Below, one piece after another: positions 37,497 to 47,437 of a stretch of 64,000 nt of DNA (within the stretch, counting starts at the first letter, position 1; each line of letters starts with the position of its first letter). The notes under the pieces were generated by a model, which searched no databases, was not told where the DNA came from, and saw nothing but the letters and a program-made list of their open reading frames with translations. The stretch comes from Acidobacteriaceae bacterium TAA 166 (GTDB lineage: Bacteria > Acidobacteriota > Terriglobia > Terriglobales > Acidobacteriaceae), in assembly GCA_000421065.1 (NCBI GenBank), contig ATWD01000001.1, forward strand, positions 2,162,001 through 2,226,000. Reading direction: 5' to 3'. The translations under genes and the position numbers were made by a program.

Positions 37497-40400
37497 TCAG
37501 CGAGTCGACTGAGCCTGCATCGCAGGTTCAGTACGGCCCAGGGTATCGAACAGAGGAGAGGCCGGTGCGAGTCGATCGCCCTCCTCCGCAGTCGAGATCG
37601 CAAGGACGCGGATCTTGTCGTTGTCCGGCAGCTTGATCGTCTTTGCTCCCTCGGCAATGTCGATCGGATACGCGAAGAGATAGCTGTACTGATAAGGCTG
37701 ATTAAGTCCCTGTGGCGTGTGTACGTGTGAGGCGTACCAGGCGAGGGCAGCCGGCTTTACATATCCCGGCTCGAGACCGATGTAGTCCTCGGGATAACGT
37801 GGCGAGGGCGCGCGCGCCTCTCGATCCTTCATATCCGTCGGGGGCCACGCGGCGTGATTGGCCGAGATGGCCCAATTCTTCTCCGGCTGCTGCGGCTTCC
37901 AGAGACGCGTGTCCCACTGGCCGATGAAGCCCGTCCAGCTTTGGATCTTGAGGGGAAACTCGCTCTTGCCGACCGTGAAGGTTCCGTTCTGATCTCCCTC
38001 GGCCGACGCAGCAAGAATGTAGATGCGGTTGTAACGGCCCTCCGGCAACGGAATCGTCTGTCCCTTGGCCACGACCGCATTCGGCTGACCGGTCTTTGCT
38101 GCTGCCAGGTGGAACTCTACGTCGTGGAAGACAATCTTCTTCGGCAGCATCTCCGCGGGCAAAGCCGTTCCCTTGCCATCGAAGCCTCCACCGCTCGAAG
38201 GAGTATCGTCGTTGCTGGCGACCGCAAGATCGTACTGAAGCGGAACAGCCTGGGACTGCACCTTCTCAAGCTTCATCTTCGAACCGCCGAATCGCAGGGC
38301 AAAGGTTCGCGGCTGATAAGGCGTAAACGAGACCTTCAGCGCACCGCCGGTTACATCGGCTTCTCCAACCGACTGCTCCTGCGCATTCACCTCGCGAGCC
38401 CCGGTCAGTGGACCCGCGAACGAAACCTGGACACCAGGCGCCTCCTTACCGTCGAGCTCTACCATGCGCAGGATGATCTCGTCGCTGTTCTCCGCCTTCT
38501 TGAGCGCAAGCACGCGGACGCGTGAATTGCTCAGACGAACCAGAGAGAAGCTCTTGCCCAGGTCTCCCTTGTGAGAAGAGGTCTCGAAGACCATCATCGG
38601 CTGGTTCAATCGATAGGCCTGCCAATCCGTCTGCGCGCTGTGCCAGTCGCCGCTATGACCGGTCAGCCCGAAGACGAACTCATGATGCCCCCAGTCCTGG
38701 TTAGCCTGATCGGTATAGGGTGCCGGGCGTCCGTTATCCGACGGCATAATCCCCGGCGAACGCAGGAGAGTCAGGCGCAGGGTGTTGTCGTTCGGCTTGT
38801 CCGATGCATTTTTGTAGTCGGTAAGAAGGGTGGCCCCGTAGCTTCCGCTCTTGTCATCCAGATCGATCCATTTATGAGAGGCGACCTCAAACTGACGTTC
38901 CATCGCGTTCGGTCTCTGGATCGTTCCGATATCCCAGTTGTAAGTGGCATCAGGATTCGACGCGCTCAAGGGGAAGGCCGCCTTCAAATTGGCGGACAGC
39001 GTCTTCCAATCGATCGCATTCCCGAACTCCACGCGATTTCCCGCGTCCCCGGCAGAGAGACGGACCGTCTGGACGAAGGTCGAGTCTTCGGTCTTACGCG
39101 TCACCTCCAGAGCGACACGAACCGGACCATTCTCGACAATGCGAATCGACGCCGCACCACCAACATAGGAACGTGGAGCGGCCTCCACCTGTTCAAAGTC
39201 CATATTCCACGCCGGGTAGATCTTGGGCTTGTCGTTTGAGATGGCAAGCCGCATGGGCGCCGAGAGAAGTTCCTTCTTAAGCTGCTTATCGTAGATGCTG
39301 GAGACATCGCCACCTTCGTTCAACTTGACGAGATAGCGTGCGTTTTCGACGGAGGATTTCGTAACTTTGAGCGCCGGCACCGAGCTTGCGCGCTGAGCAG
39401 GCTGCACATGGTAGACCGCGTATCCAACCGAAGGCGCAGAGGCAACGAACAGGATCTTGCCACCCTCCACCTGCGATGGAATCTCTTTTCCCGCAGCGTC
39501 GGTTACACGAACGAACTTTGGGACTCCCCCAGGAAGCTTGATGTCGGCTTCGACGACATCTTCGCGCTCAACGTTCAGCGGATTGAAGACGACAACCGGA
39601 GTTCCCGGCCCTTCCGTGTCGAGTCCTGAAGCAATGGACTGCGTTGCGCTGGTGATGGTGCCAGCAAATTGATTCGCTACGATCACATCGTCGTTCCAGG
39701 CGAACTCATAGGAGCGGGGCGTTGCCGTACCCGCTGCCGTATCGTGGAAGTGTCCCCCCAGAGCCAGCATCCATGCATCGTTGAGCCGTTGCTGCGGATA
39801 GCTCCGCCCCCCCATCCATGCGGCTGCAACCGAGGCCTTCTCCGCCGCGTCGGCCAACGCCTCGTTTCGCAGAACCCAGCGCTTGTGATACGCCTGCGAT
39901 GTGAGCGATCCGGCGGAGTGATTAATCAGCTCGAGATCTCCCTTGAACTGGGGCAGGCGGGAAGACATGGCAGGAGTGATGTCCTTGAAGAGCTGATCGG
40001 CGGCAGCCTCCATGATGTGGACCGGTCCATCCCCCACCTTGATCTCAGGTCCTGCGGGAGCGCTCGGCGACTCCTCGGCAGAGGCTCCGCGCCGTAGAGG
40101 CGTAGGCAGAGCCGTGTTGCTCTGCGTGACAATCGCTTCCAGAAGCTTCACGGTCGACTCCTGCGTCGCGCCACCGAAATCGCCCGTGCCGATGTACTTA
40201 TAATCGGCGTAGACGCCCGTCACCTTGCCGTCGAGGTCGATCCTCTGGACCCAGTTTGGCTCGGTCTCCCTTCGTGTAATCGGAGCCTCACCTGAGGGCT
40301 GCTTGCTGATGTCGGTATAGACATTGCTCCCGTAGCCACCAGGATTGAGCGCGGCGATGATGCTCTTGCCATCGGGTCCTGTCCAAAGGCCAACGTTGAA

Positions 40401-41048
40401 CGGGATGCCCTCCGGCGTCTGCTCCGGAGAGTCCGGCCCTCCAATCTTCGGCGCCGGCTGCCACACGGCGTTGAGCTTCTGCGTGGAGAAGCCCTTCACT
40501 CCCGCATGCGCGAGAATGCTCGGCAGCGATGCCGGGAAGCCGAAGCAGTCCGGCAGCATATACTCTTCGCTGGCCTTGCCGAAATCTTTGCGGAAGTATT
40601 CGTTGCCGTAAAGAATCTGACGGAAGATCCCCTCCGCGCTGGGAAGATTCACGTCTCCCTCTTCAACCGAGGAGCCCGCGGGAAACCATCGTCCGGCCGC
40701 GACATAGTGACGCATCCTCTCATAGTCGGAGGGGAAGTACTCCTTCATCAGGCGATAGCGGTTCGCTCCCGTCCAGTTGAAGACGTAATGCGGATAGCGA
40801 TCAATGTAATCGAAGTTGACCCGCATGGTCTTGAGCAAAAACTCGCTGATGGTCTGGGGGAACTCCCACCGCCACTGCGTATCCAGATGAGCATAGGGAA
40901 CGACATAAAGCGTAGGTTGCTTCGTGATATCGGGAGCCTTCATTGTCTGAGCAACAGCAGAGCCCGTGACCGTGACAGCTGCCAAAGCAAGATTAGCGAA
41001 ATGCCTGAGATTTCTTCTGGAGGCTTTGCCCGTTCGCAGTTGATGCAT
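37497..41048 (-). CDS. GH38-family alpha-mannosidase
   Basis: 1183 residues, exported (N-terminal SRRNLRHFANLALAAVTVTG, Sec or possibly Tat). The GH38 zinc-dependent catalytic domain shows HLDTQWRWEFPQT (metal-binding His-x-Asp), the nucleophile loop LPDCFGFPASLPSIL, and LGGHFHDTAAGTATPRSYE, which supplies another metal ligand. The middle and C-terminal beta domains typical of alpha-mannosidases follow (GPGTPVVVFNPLNVEREDVV onward). A terminal extension of about 200 residues resembles a carbohydrate-binding beta domain. It removes alpha-mannosyl residues from glycans, probably outside the cytoplasm. It runs in the same direction as the TonB receptor at 41194, with two hairpins between them. 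Confidence 0.92.
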   Translation of the reverse strand: MHQLRTGKASRRNLRHFANLALAAVTVTGSAVAQTMKAPDITKQPTLYVVPYAHLDTQWRWEFPQTISEFLLKTMRVNFDYIDRYPHYVFNWTGANRYRLMKEYFPSDYERMRHYVAAGRWFPAGSSVEEGDVNLPSAEGIFRQILYGNEYFRKDFGKASEEYMLPDCFGFPASLPSILAHAGVKGFSTQKLNAVWQPAPKIGGPDSPEQTPEGIPFNVGLWTGPDGKSIIAALNPGGYGSNVYTDISKQPSGEAPITRRETEPNWVQRIDLDGKVTGVYADYKYIGTGDFGGATQESTVKLLEAIVTQSNTALPTPLRRGASAEESPSAPAGPEIKVGDGPVHIMEAAADQLFKDITPAMSSRLPQFKGDLELINHSAGSLTSQAYHKRWVLRNEALADAAEKASVAAAWMGGRSYPQQRLNDAWMLALGGHFHDTAAGTATPRSYEFAWNDDVIVANQFAGTITSATQSIASGLDTEGPGTPVVVFNPLNVEREDVVEADIKLPGGVPKFVRVTDAAGKEIPSQVEGGKILFVASAPSVGYAVYHVQPAQRASSVPALKVTKSSVENARYLVKLNEGGDVSSIYDKQLKKELLSAPMRLAISNDKPKIYPAWNMDFEQVEAAPRSYVGGAASIRIVENGPVRVALEVTRKTEDSTFVQTVRLSAGDAGNRVEFGNAIDWKTLSANLKAAFPLSASNPDATYNWDIGTIQRPNAMERQFEVASHKWIDLDDKSGSYGATLLTDYKNASDKPNDNTLRLTLLRSPGIMPSDNGRPAPYTDQANQDWGHHEFVFGLTGHSGDWHSAQTDWQAYRLNQPMMVFETSSHKGDLGKSFSLVRLSNSRVRVLALKKAENSDEIILRMVELDGKEAPGVQVSFAGPLTGAREVNAQEQSVGEADVTGGALKVSFTPYQPRTFALRFGGSKMKLEKVQSQAVPLQYDLAVASNDDTPSSGGGFDGKGTALPAEMLPKKIVFHDVEFHLAAAKTGQPNAVVAKGQTIPLPEGRYNRIYILAASAEGDQNGTFTVGKSEFPLKIQSWTGFIGQWDTRLWKPQQPEKNWAISANHAAWPPTDMKDREARAPSPRYPEDYIGLEPGYVKPAALAWYASHVHTPQGLNQPYQYSYLFAYPIDIAEGAKTIKLPDNDKIRVLAISTAEEGDRLAPASPLFDTLGRTEPAMQAQSTR

Positions 41049-41103
41049 ACCTTATGCCATCTCCCCTGATCATCCAGCGCTATGCCCGGATCTGTTCTGT
41101 ATC

Positions 41104-41178
41104 GAAAGATAAGATCCCGCAAAGACAAGCCGTGCGGGATCCCAAAGGTTTTGCCTGGAGAGACCATTCTTCCAGGCA
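41104..41178 (-). terminator. Two hairpins downstream of the TonB receptor (minus strand)
   Basis: On the minus strand, TGCCTGGA/TCCAGGCA (41178-41152) is followed by AAACCTTT, then GATCCCGCA/TGCGGGATC (41141-41113) is followed by TTATCTTT. The second, with a perfect 9-bp stem and T-rich tail, looks like an intrinsic terminator between the receptor and GH38. Confidence 0.65.
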
Positions 41179-41193
41179 TTTTGATCTCAAATG

Positions 41194-44100
41194 CTAGAAC
41201 GCGTAGCGCAGGCTGAACTGAAACTGACGCTCCGACGAGTAGGTATTTCCCTTGCCTGTGACCCTGCCAAAGGTTCCGCTGGTGGGAGACGAGTCGGGGC
41301 TATCGAGGTTGGGGTGATTGAGATAGTTGAACGCCTCGGCCTTGAAGACGAGCTCATGATTCTCGTGATTCGGAATGATGTGCAACGCTTTCTGGAGTGC
41401 ACCGCTGAAGCTGTTGAAGCCCGGGTTGTAGAGATTATTGCGAGAACCGCGCGGTGCGAAGGTTCCATCCGCGGCCGGCTGGTAGACGGCGGTCTCAAAC
41501 CATTGCGCCGTTCCAGTTGATCCGGCGAATCCGTGAGGAAGCTTCGGAGCACGGGTCCGGACGTAGTACTGGTTGCCGGAGCCGGGTCCGACACCGGCCT
41601 GGTCGAGATTCCGCGAGATCCCAATAGGCTGTCCGGTCTGCGCCTGGATGGTTCCGGAGAACTGCCAGTCACCGAGGGTCGATCGCACGAGGCGGTTGGT
41701 GGAGTGGGTGCCGTAAGGGATATCCCACACGTAGTTGGTTACAAGGACATGACGGGTATCAAAGTCGCTCGGACCGTACATGATGCTGTTGTCGTACGCA
41801 TTGGTGATGAGGGTTCCGCCTGCAGACCCATAGTCGAGGCTCTTCGACCAGGTATAAGCAGCCCCGAAGAGGAAGCCCTTCGTCAGGCGGCGTTTGAAGT
41901 TGGCCTGGAAGGAGTGGTAGATCGACCCTCCCGCATTCTGAGCCTCAAGGATGGTGGAGTAGCCCTTGAAGGGACGCAGCGCATCGGGGTTAACTCCAGC
42001 AGGATTCGCCTGGATGGTTCCTGGCTGCAGCTGGTTCACGTTGGCCAGTTGCTCGAGGTGATAACCACGGCGGCCTACGTAGCTGAGCGTCATGGTACCG
42101 ATCGAAGGGAACTCGTGCTCCATAGTGAGGTTCCATCCCCAGGCCTCGGGGTTGGGATAGTTATAGGCATGCGAGGTTAAGGCAATCGGGGTCGAATTGA
42201 TGCCGAGTCCACCGGGATTATCGACGTTGCCGCGGGTCACCGTCGACGAGGGCTGAAAGGGAGCATTGCCGCCAACCTGCACGGAATCACTGATGCCGAG
42301 ACGCTGAATGTAACGACCGGCGCCGGCGCGAACCACCGTGCCGGGAGAGATCTGGTAGGCAAAGCCGAAGCGAGGCTGGATATTGCTGTAGACCGTCGGG
42401 TTATATCCGCTGCTATAGCCACGGAAGAGACGCTGGTAGCCCCCATTCAGAATGGAGTCGGGAACGTGGCCTTGGGCTGCGCTGGGGAAGCCGCTGCCCG
42501 GGATGACGACACCATTGAGCGGATCGCCACCGGAGGTGAAGCCCGTCACGGGATCGACCGTAGGGGCGAGGGAAGGATTGTAGTCCTTCTCGCTGAAGAA
42601 GGACTGATTCCCCCAGAGTGCGTGGTACGGCATCATCACGCTGTAGCGCACGCCGAACTCGAGTACCAGCTTCGGGGTGGCGCGCCACTGGTCCTCCCCG
42701 AATCCTTCAAACATGTTGCCGCGGAAGAGCGTGTAGGAACGCTGCCCGATCTCTCCATAGGTATCGAACAGGCCGAGAGCCGCGTTCGCGATCGCTGAGT
42801 TTGTCGTCGCACCGCCTCCACGAAGATCGGTAAAGGCGAACTGGCCGTTCTGGTTGTTCGTCGTTCCGGGCCGGGTATTGTCGACGCTGATCTGGTCGAA
42901 GTTGTTCTCACCCGAATACTCCCACACACCACCAAATTTGAGCGTGTGATTGCCAACGACTTTGGTCAGAGTGTCTCCAACGTCATAGACGATGCCGCCT
43001 GACCGCGAGGGATAGGGTCCACCGTCCAGCGTGCCGAAGTTCGCCAGCTGGATCGTCGGAATCTTGTTGGGAATCGTCTTTTCCGCGGCGGGATAGAGGA
43101 ACGGAAAGTTGATGCCGTACTGCGTTCTCTCGTAGCGGCCAAGCGAGGTATCGATGCCGATATCGACGTGATCCGCAGCGGCCGAGACGTAGGCATCGTT
43201 GACCGTGGTGGGGCTGATGGTCCAGGCGTAATGAAACACACCGATCTGGTTGGGACGATTCCAGATCTGCGGCGTCCGGTTGAAGTTGCCGTAGTGCGGA
43301 CTGTATTCGGAAAAGTTGTAGTTGAGAAGGCTGAACCGGAAGTGATGCGCCTCGGCAGGAATGAAGTCGACGACGACGCTGTCTTTTCTCTGCCGTTGGT
43401 TATCAATAGCCGAGTCGGTCCAGTTGTTCGGATTATTCGGCGTGTTCGCCGCAGGATAAGCATTCAGCAGTCCGAGGCCGTTCGCGCTCAGCTGATCGGC
43501 AGGAATGACGTTGTTAGGGTAGGGCTGGCCAGTGGTGGGATTCACGATCTGCACCGGCGCGTTGTAGAAGATATTCGGGCCAAGCAGCTCACTGAAGTTT
43601 CCCTGCCGCATCAGCGCCGTAGGAACCTTCTGTTGTGCAAAATTGCTGAAGTCATACTTGATCCATTCCTGACCGACCAGGAAAAACAGCTTATCGCGGT
43701 TTTTGTTGAAGTGGCCGGGAATGTATACGGGACCGTTCAGATTCCACCCGTATTGATTGAAGCGAAACGGCTGCCGCGGAGTTCCGACATTGTTCTGACC
43801 CCAGGTGTTGGCGTTGAGAACGGTGTTGCGGAAGTACTCGAAGGCTGCGCCGTGAAACTCGCTGGTACCGCTCTTGGGAACGATGCGGGTCTGGCCGCCC
43901 GCGGTTCGTCCATACTCCGCCGGATAGCTGGTCGTCAGCACCTGGACCTGCGAGGTGGAATCGACGTCGGCCACGCCGACGCTGGTGCCGTTTGAACGCG
44001 TGCGAACCATCGGGGCGCCATCATACGTAATCAGGCTGTCCTGCGAGCGCGCGCCATTGACGTTGATGCCATTATCGAGTCCAAAGGAGAATGCGGCCAT

Positions 44101-44619
44101 CGAGTTGTTGCGTACCACGCCAGGTTCGAGCTGGGAGAGATAGAGCGGATTGCGGCCATTGAGCTGAATGTTCTTCACCTGCTCCTGCGTAATCAGCTGG
44201 CCAACCGATCCGCTCTCTGTCTGGACAGTATTCACTCCCGCTTCGACCGTGACTGAGGTAGTGGACTCGCCCACCTTCATTGCTATGTCGAGATGGCGTC
44301 CGATGTTGGGATCGAGATGAACATCATTGAGCTCCGTCGTCTGAAAGCCCGCGGATTCTACGCGAATGGAGTACGAGCCGGGAGCGAGATTGGTAATGGT
44401 GAAGTTTCCGTTTTCATTGCTGGCCGCGCGCACCTCCGCGCGAGTCGCGCTGTTGCGCAGGGTGATGTTGGCCTTGGGGACGAGAGCGCCCGAAGCGTCA
44501 GAGATCGTTCCCGAGAGCGAAGACGCATCGGACTGGGCGAAGAGTGGGGAGTGAATGATGATGAATAAGGGAACAAAGATGACGAGCCACACGTATACAC
44601 GAAACCTATGGTCTTTCAC
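41194..44619 (-). CDS. Oar-like TonB-dependent receptor
   Basis: 1141 residues from GTG 44619, chosen because GAGGAGG lies seven bases upstream and a signal peptide follows (VYVWLVIFVPLFIIIHSPLFAQ). A longer frame to 44655 lacks this site. A carboxypeptidase-like domain (LSGTISDASGALVPKANI), a plug (VKNIQLNGRNPLYLSQLEPG, SLITYDGAPMVRTRS, TSYPAEYGRTAGGQTRIV) and a barrel ending FQFSLRYAF follow. It is divergent from a LacI regulator at 44806 and lies upstream of GH38, so it likely imports mannose-containing oligosaccharides under LacI control. The substrate is inferred. Confidence 0.9.
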   Translation of the reverse strand: MKDHRFRVYVWLVIFVPLFIIIHSPLFAQSDASSLSGTISDASGALVPKANITLRNSATRAEVRAASNENGNFTITNLAPGSYSIRVESAGFQTTELNDVHLDPNIGRHLDIAMKVGESTTSVTVEAGVNTVQTESGSVGQLITQEQVKNIQLNGRNPLYLSQLEPGVVRNNSMAAFSFGLDNGINVNGARSQDSLITYDGAPMVRTRSNGTSVGVADVDSTSQVQVLTTSYPAEYGRTAGGQTRIVPKSGTSEFHGAAFEYFRNTVLNANTWGQNNVGTPRQPFRFNQYGWNLNGPVYIPGHFNKNRDKLFFLVGQEWIKYDFSNFAQQKVPTALMRQGNFSELLGPNIFYNAPVQIVNPTTGQPYPNNVIPADQLSANGLGLLNAYPAANTPNNPNNWTDSAIDNQRQRKDSVVVDFIPAEAHHFRFSLLNYNFSEYSPHYGNFNRTPQIWNRPNQIGVFHYAWTISPTTVNDAYVSAAADHVDIGIDTSLGRYERTQYGINFPFLYPAAEKTIPNKIPTIQLANFGTLDGGPYPSRSGGIVYDVGDTLTKVVGNHTLKFGGVWEYSGENNFDQISVDNTRPGTTNNQNGQFAFTDLRGGGATTNSAIANAALGLFDTYGEIGQRSYTLFRGNMFEGFGEDQWRATPKLVLEFGVRYSVMMPYHALWGNQSFFSEKDYNPSLAPTVDPVTGFTSGGDPLNGVVIPGSGFPSAAQGHVPDSILNGGYQRLFRGYSSGYNPTVYSNIQPRFGFAYQISPGTVVRAGAGRYIQRLGISDSVQVGGNAPFQPSSTVTRGNVDNPGGLGINSTPIALTSHAYNYPNPEAWGWNLTMEHEFPSIGTMTLSYVGRRGYHLEQLANVNQLQPGTIQANPAGVNPDALRPFKGYSTILEAQNAGGSIYHSFQANFKRRLTKGFLFGAAYTWSKSLDYGSAGGTLITNAYDNSIMYGPSDFDTRHVLVTNYVWDIPYGTHSTNRLVRSTLGDWQFSGTIQAQTGQPIGISRNLDQAGVGPGSGNQYYVRTRAPKLPHGFAGSTGTAQWFETAVYQPAADGTFAPRGSRNNLYNPGFNSFSGALQKALHIIPNHENHELVFKAEAFNYLNHPNLDSPDSSPTSGTFGRVTGKGNTYSSERQFQFSLRYAF

Positions 44620-44805
44620 TGGGGAGCCTCCTCGAAGTGGTACATCCTGAAACAAGCTGCTTTTTATGATTGCGCTATCACAGCGTTCAACTGTTTACTC
44701 GTTTCGAAGAAGCATTGTCAAGATATCAGTGCCGAATTCATTGTGGATTCCACGACACGCAGATTTGTGGTGATATGGTAACTCTCACATAATGCGGGAG
44801 AAAAG

Positions 44806-45837
44806 GTGCATCACTTACCTCCAAAAAAACGGGCAACACTTCAAGATGTAGCCCATGCCGCCGGCGTAGCGCCCATGACCGTCTCCCGCGCGATCAATGG
44901 ACACCCTTATGTCACGCCCGAGACTGCAAAAAAAATCCGCGAGGCTATCCGGCTTCTCGACTATCGCCCCAATCATGCCGCGCGCATTCTTACCGGCAAG
45001 CACTCCCGCTCTATCGGACTGATCGTTCCCGATATCTCCGATACCTTCTTCTCCGTGGTCAGCCACGCAGTGCAGGAGACGGCAAGAGCGCACGGCTATC
45101 TTGTATGGCTTGCCGCTTCCAACGAAGATCTCTCCATCGAGGCGGCGCAGGTCGAGACCATGACCCATCATCCCGTAGATGGCATCCTTCTGGTCCCGTG
45201 CGATAGCCGCAATCCCTACCTGAAGGCGATCGTCGGAGGAACTCCCCCGATCGTCACGGTCGATCGCCCCATCGAAGTTGCCACCACGGACTCGGTTGGA
45301 GTGGAGAATCGAATCGGAGCACGCATGGCGGTCGAGCATCTTATCGAGCACGGCAACAAACGAATCCTCTGCATGGCCGCCAACGCACATCTGGTGACCA
45401 TCAAAGAGCGCATCGCCGGTTATAAAGAATCGATGCGCAAGGCGCGGCTCCCCTGCTCCAAAGAGTTTGTTCTGAAATCGCGCGCGTCGGCAAAATCCGC
45501 GCTGTCAGAGTTGTTTAGCTCCCGGGAGCGGCCCGATGCGCTGTTCACCGCCAACAACGCATCGACCATCTGGGTCATTGAAGCTCTCAGGGAATTGAAT
45601 ATCAAAATGGGAAAAGATATTGCGTTGGTCGGCTTCGATGACGTCGATTTCTTCACCCTGATCACGCCATCGGTCACAGCCGTGCGGCAGCCGGCAGCAG
45701 AACTCGGAAATGTCGCGGTACGCCGTCTGCTCGAGAGAGTGAATGGAGACTTCAAAGGCTCCGCCGTCCGGACCATCCTTCCCGTAACCCTGACCGTCCG
45801 TGAATCATGTGGGTGCATGAGGTCTGCCCAGGAATAA
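44806..45837 (+). CDS. LacI family transcriptional regulator
   Basis: 343 residues. The N-terminal LacI helix-turn-helix and hinge are complete (TLQDVAHAAGVAPMTVSRAI, then YRPNHAARILTG). A periplasmic-binding-protein-like sugar domain follows (SRSIGLIVPDISDTFFSVVS, VDGILLVPCD, DALFTANNAS, VALVGFDD-type LVGFDDVDFF). It ends in a short Cys-containing tail (RESCGCM) common in the family. GTG start with GGGAGAAAAG just upstream. It is divergent from the TonB receptor, and an odd palindrome GTGGATTCCAC at 44743-44753 in the gap could be its operator. The effector is probably a sugar from the glycan locus. It converges on the GH130 gene with two bases between stops. Confidence 0.92.
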   Translation: MHHLPPKKRATLQDVAHAAGVAPMTVSRAINGHPYVTPETAKKIREAIRLLDYRPNHAARILTGKHSRSIGLIVPDISDTFFSVVSHAVQETARAHGYLVWLAASNEDLSIEAAQVETMTHHPVDGILLVPCDSRNPYLKAIVGGTPPIVTVDRPIEVATTDSVGVENRIGARMAVEHLIEHGNKRILCMAANAHLVTIKERIAGYKESMRKARLPCSKEFVLKSRASAKSALSELFSSRERPDALFTANNASTIWVIEALRELNIKMGKDIALVGFDDVDFFTLITPSVTAVRQPAAELGNVAVRRLLERVNGDFKGSAVRTILPVTLTVRESCGCMRSAQE

Positions 45838-45839
45838 CT

Positions 45840-47012
45840 TTATCGAAGCGTCTTCGCACCACCGGCCGAGAGAGCAACCCCGACGAGCGAGTCAGCGCAA
45901 CCGTAGTAGAGAAACCATTTGTCTTTGTAGAAGACAAGCCCTTCCGCAAAGGTGGTGCCGGCAGCATACTGGCCGCTCTTTTCAAAAGGCATCTCCGGTT
46001 TCAGAAAAGGCTTTTTCGTGCGCGCCAATAATCGAGACGGATCGCGCATTGAAAACAGTGCCTGCCCCACAGAATAGGCCGCAGCATCCAGTCCGGCCGC
46101 AGCATCCAGTCCGGTATCATTCTTTCCGTTGTAGAGCAGCACAATTCCCTTCGCCGTCAAAACAGGCGGAGGCCCAACCTCGGGGAAGGCGCTATCGAAG
46201 AGACCCGGGCGCCGCTTCAGAACAATCACAGGATCGCCGTGCATATCTTTGACCGCCTCCCAGTGGATGAGGTCGGAAGAGGTAGCAAGGTGAACTTCCA
46301 CCTCTCCCCAATACATCCAGTACCTTCCCTTAATACGCGCAGCGATCAGGCGCCCTCCCACAAGCTGGGTGACGATCCCGCCGGACTTATAACTCCGACT
46401 CGCTGCCCGGTCGCTCTCCGCGAAGAGGGGACCGTACTTTGTCCAGTGAAGGAGGTCCTTGGAGGTCGCGATGCCAATGCTTGTCTTCTTGTGGTTCCAT
46501 TGCGTGTAGGTCAGCACGTAGGTGCCACCCTCGCTCTCGACGATCCGGGGATCTTCGACGCCGCCCGGCCACTCCCGTTCCTTCTGCTCGTCGTCCGCGG
46601 CGAAGAAGACAGGCTCGCCGCGCCGAACGAAGTGGATACCATCCTCGGTGGAGGCCAGCCCCAGGCGCGATGTGTGTCCGCCGATCTTCATCTCGCCGGA
46701 GTCATCTTCCGCGCGATAGAGCACATAGATCTTTCCATCGCGAACGATTGCCGCCGGATTGAAGGTACTCGTCGACTCCCAATGCACGGTCACGTGGCTC
46801 AAAGGATCGTCGAAAGTCGACTTCGGATCGGGCGCGATCACCGGAGAAGAGACCGGGCGCGTAAAAGGGCCCATCGTATCTCTGTCCTGGCTCAGAAGTG
46901 CTGAGGGTGCAAGCAGAAGACTCAGCCACACGCAGATCTTGGCCCATCTTGTTCGATAGGAAAAAAGAGCAGACTCTTCCATCCTTGAAAGGAATCGGTG
47001 TTGATCGTTCAT
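45840..47012 (-). CDS. GH130-family mannoside phosphorylase/mannosidase
   Basis: 390 residues. A five-bladed beta-propeller of family GH130 is suggested by TFNPAAIVRDGKIYVLYRAE (near residue 75), GGVEDPRIVESEGGTYVLTY, KSGGIVTQLVGGRLIAARIK and FAEGLVFYKDKWFLYYGCAD. The catalytic Asp lies in the EDPR block. GH130 enzymes cleave or phosphorolyse beta-mannosides. The N-terminal hydrophobic segment (ICVWLSLLLAPSALLSQ) indicates export, which favours a hydrolytic role over a cytoplasmic phosphorylase. Three ATG codons lie in a row; the one at 47012 has GAGGA at proper spacing. An 18-bp tandem duplication near 46077-46112 gives the repeated hexapeptide GLDAAA. Confidence 0.85.
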   Translation of the reverse strand: MNDQHRFLSRMEESALFSYRTRWAKICVWLSLLLAPSALLSQDRDTMGPFTRPVSSPVIAPDPKSTFDDPLSHVTVHWESTSTFNPAAIVRDGKIYVLYRAEDDSGEMKIGGHTSRLGLASTEDGIHFVRRGEPVFFAADDEQKEREWPGGVEDPRIVESEGGTYVLTYTQWNHKKTSIGIATSKDLLHWTKYGPLFAESDRAASRSYKSGGIVTQLVGGRLIAARIKGRYWMYWGEVEVHLATSSDLIHWEAVKDMHGDPVIVLKRRPGLFDSAFPEVGPPPVLTAKGIVLLYNGKNDTGLDAAAGLDAAAYSVGQALFSMRDPSRLLARTKKPFLKPEMPFEKSGQYAAGTTFAEGLVFYKDKWFLYYGCADSLVGVALSAGGAKTLR

Positions 47013-47264
47013 CATCATTCCTCGACAGGGATGGGCTCGATCATCGTCCCGGACCATGTCTGTTTGAAGAGAACAATGTATCGCAGTCAGAGGAGAGCCT
47101 GCCAATCATCCGCTTTGTTCCACAGGCCCTGAGGCTTCCGTCAATGGCGCGATTGCGTGATTCAGGTCTCGCAAGCTTGATCGTTCCCATCTCGCGGCAC
47201 CGCTTGCGCCTATGCCACGACGGCTCTTCCTCTACGTCGTTCTTCACCACGCTTTTAAGTTACT

Positions 47265-47437
47265 GGCCTGCCGGCCGGGCCCACTGCGTGTGGGGCGGTC
47301 ACTTCGTGACGCGTGTACTCCCTTCGGGGTGAGGCTCCCGTTGGTCGCTTGCGAAGATCTTCGCGCCGACCAGCGGGAGGCCCTCGAGCGTTGCCGGTAT
47401 ACACGTCACGAAGGGTGCGTCGCCCGAGCGTCAGCGC
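47265..47437. repeat. Long palindromic intergenic repeat, copy 1
   Basis: This copy starts with GGCCTGCCGGCCGGGCCCAC and contains the self-complementary blocks shared by the family: GGTCACTTCGTGACGCGTGT, then GGCTCCCGTTGGTCGCTTGC answered by CGACCAGCGGGAGG, and ACACGTCACGAAG near the end. It could fold into a long stem. It lies directly after the stop of the epimerase gene and is the leftmost copy in the window. Confidence 0.8.
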
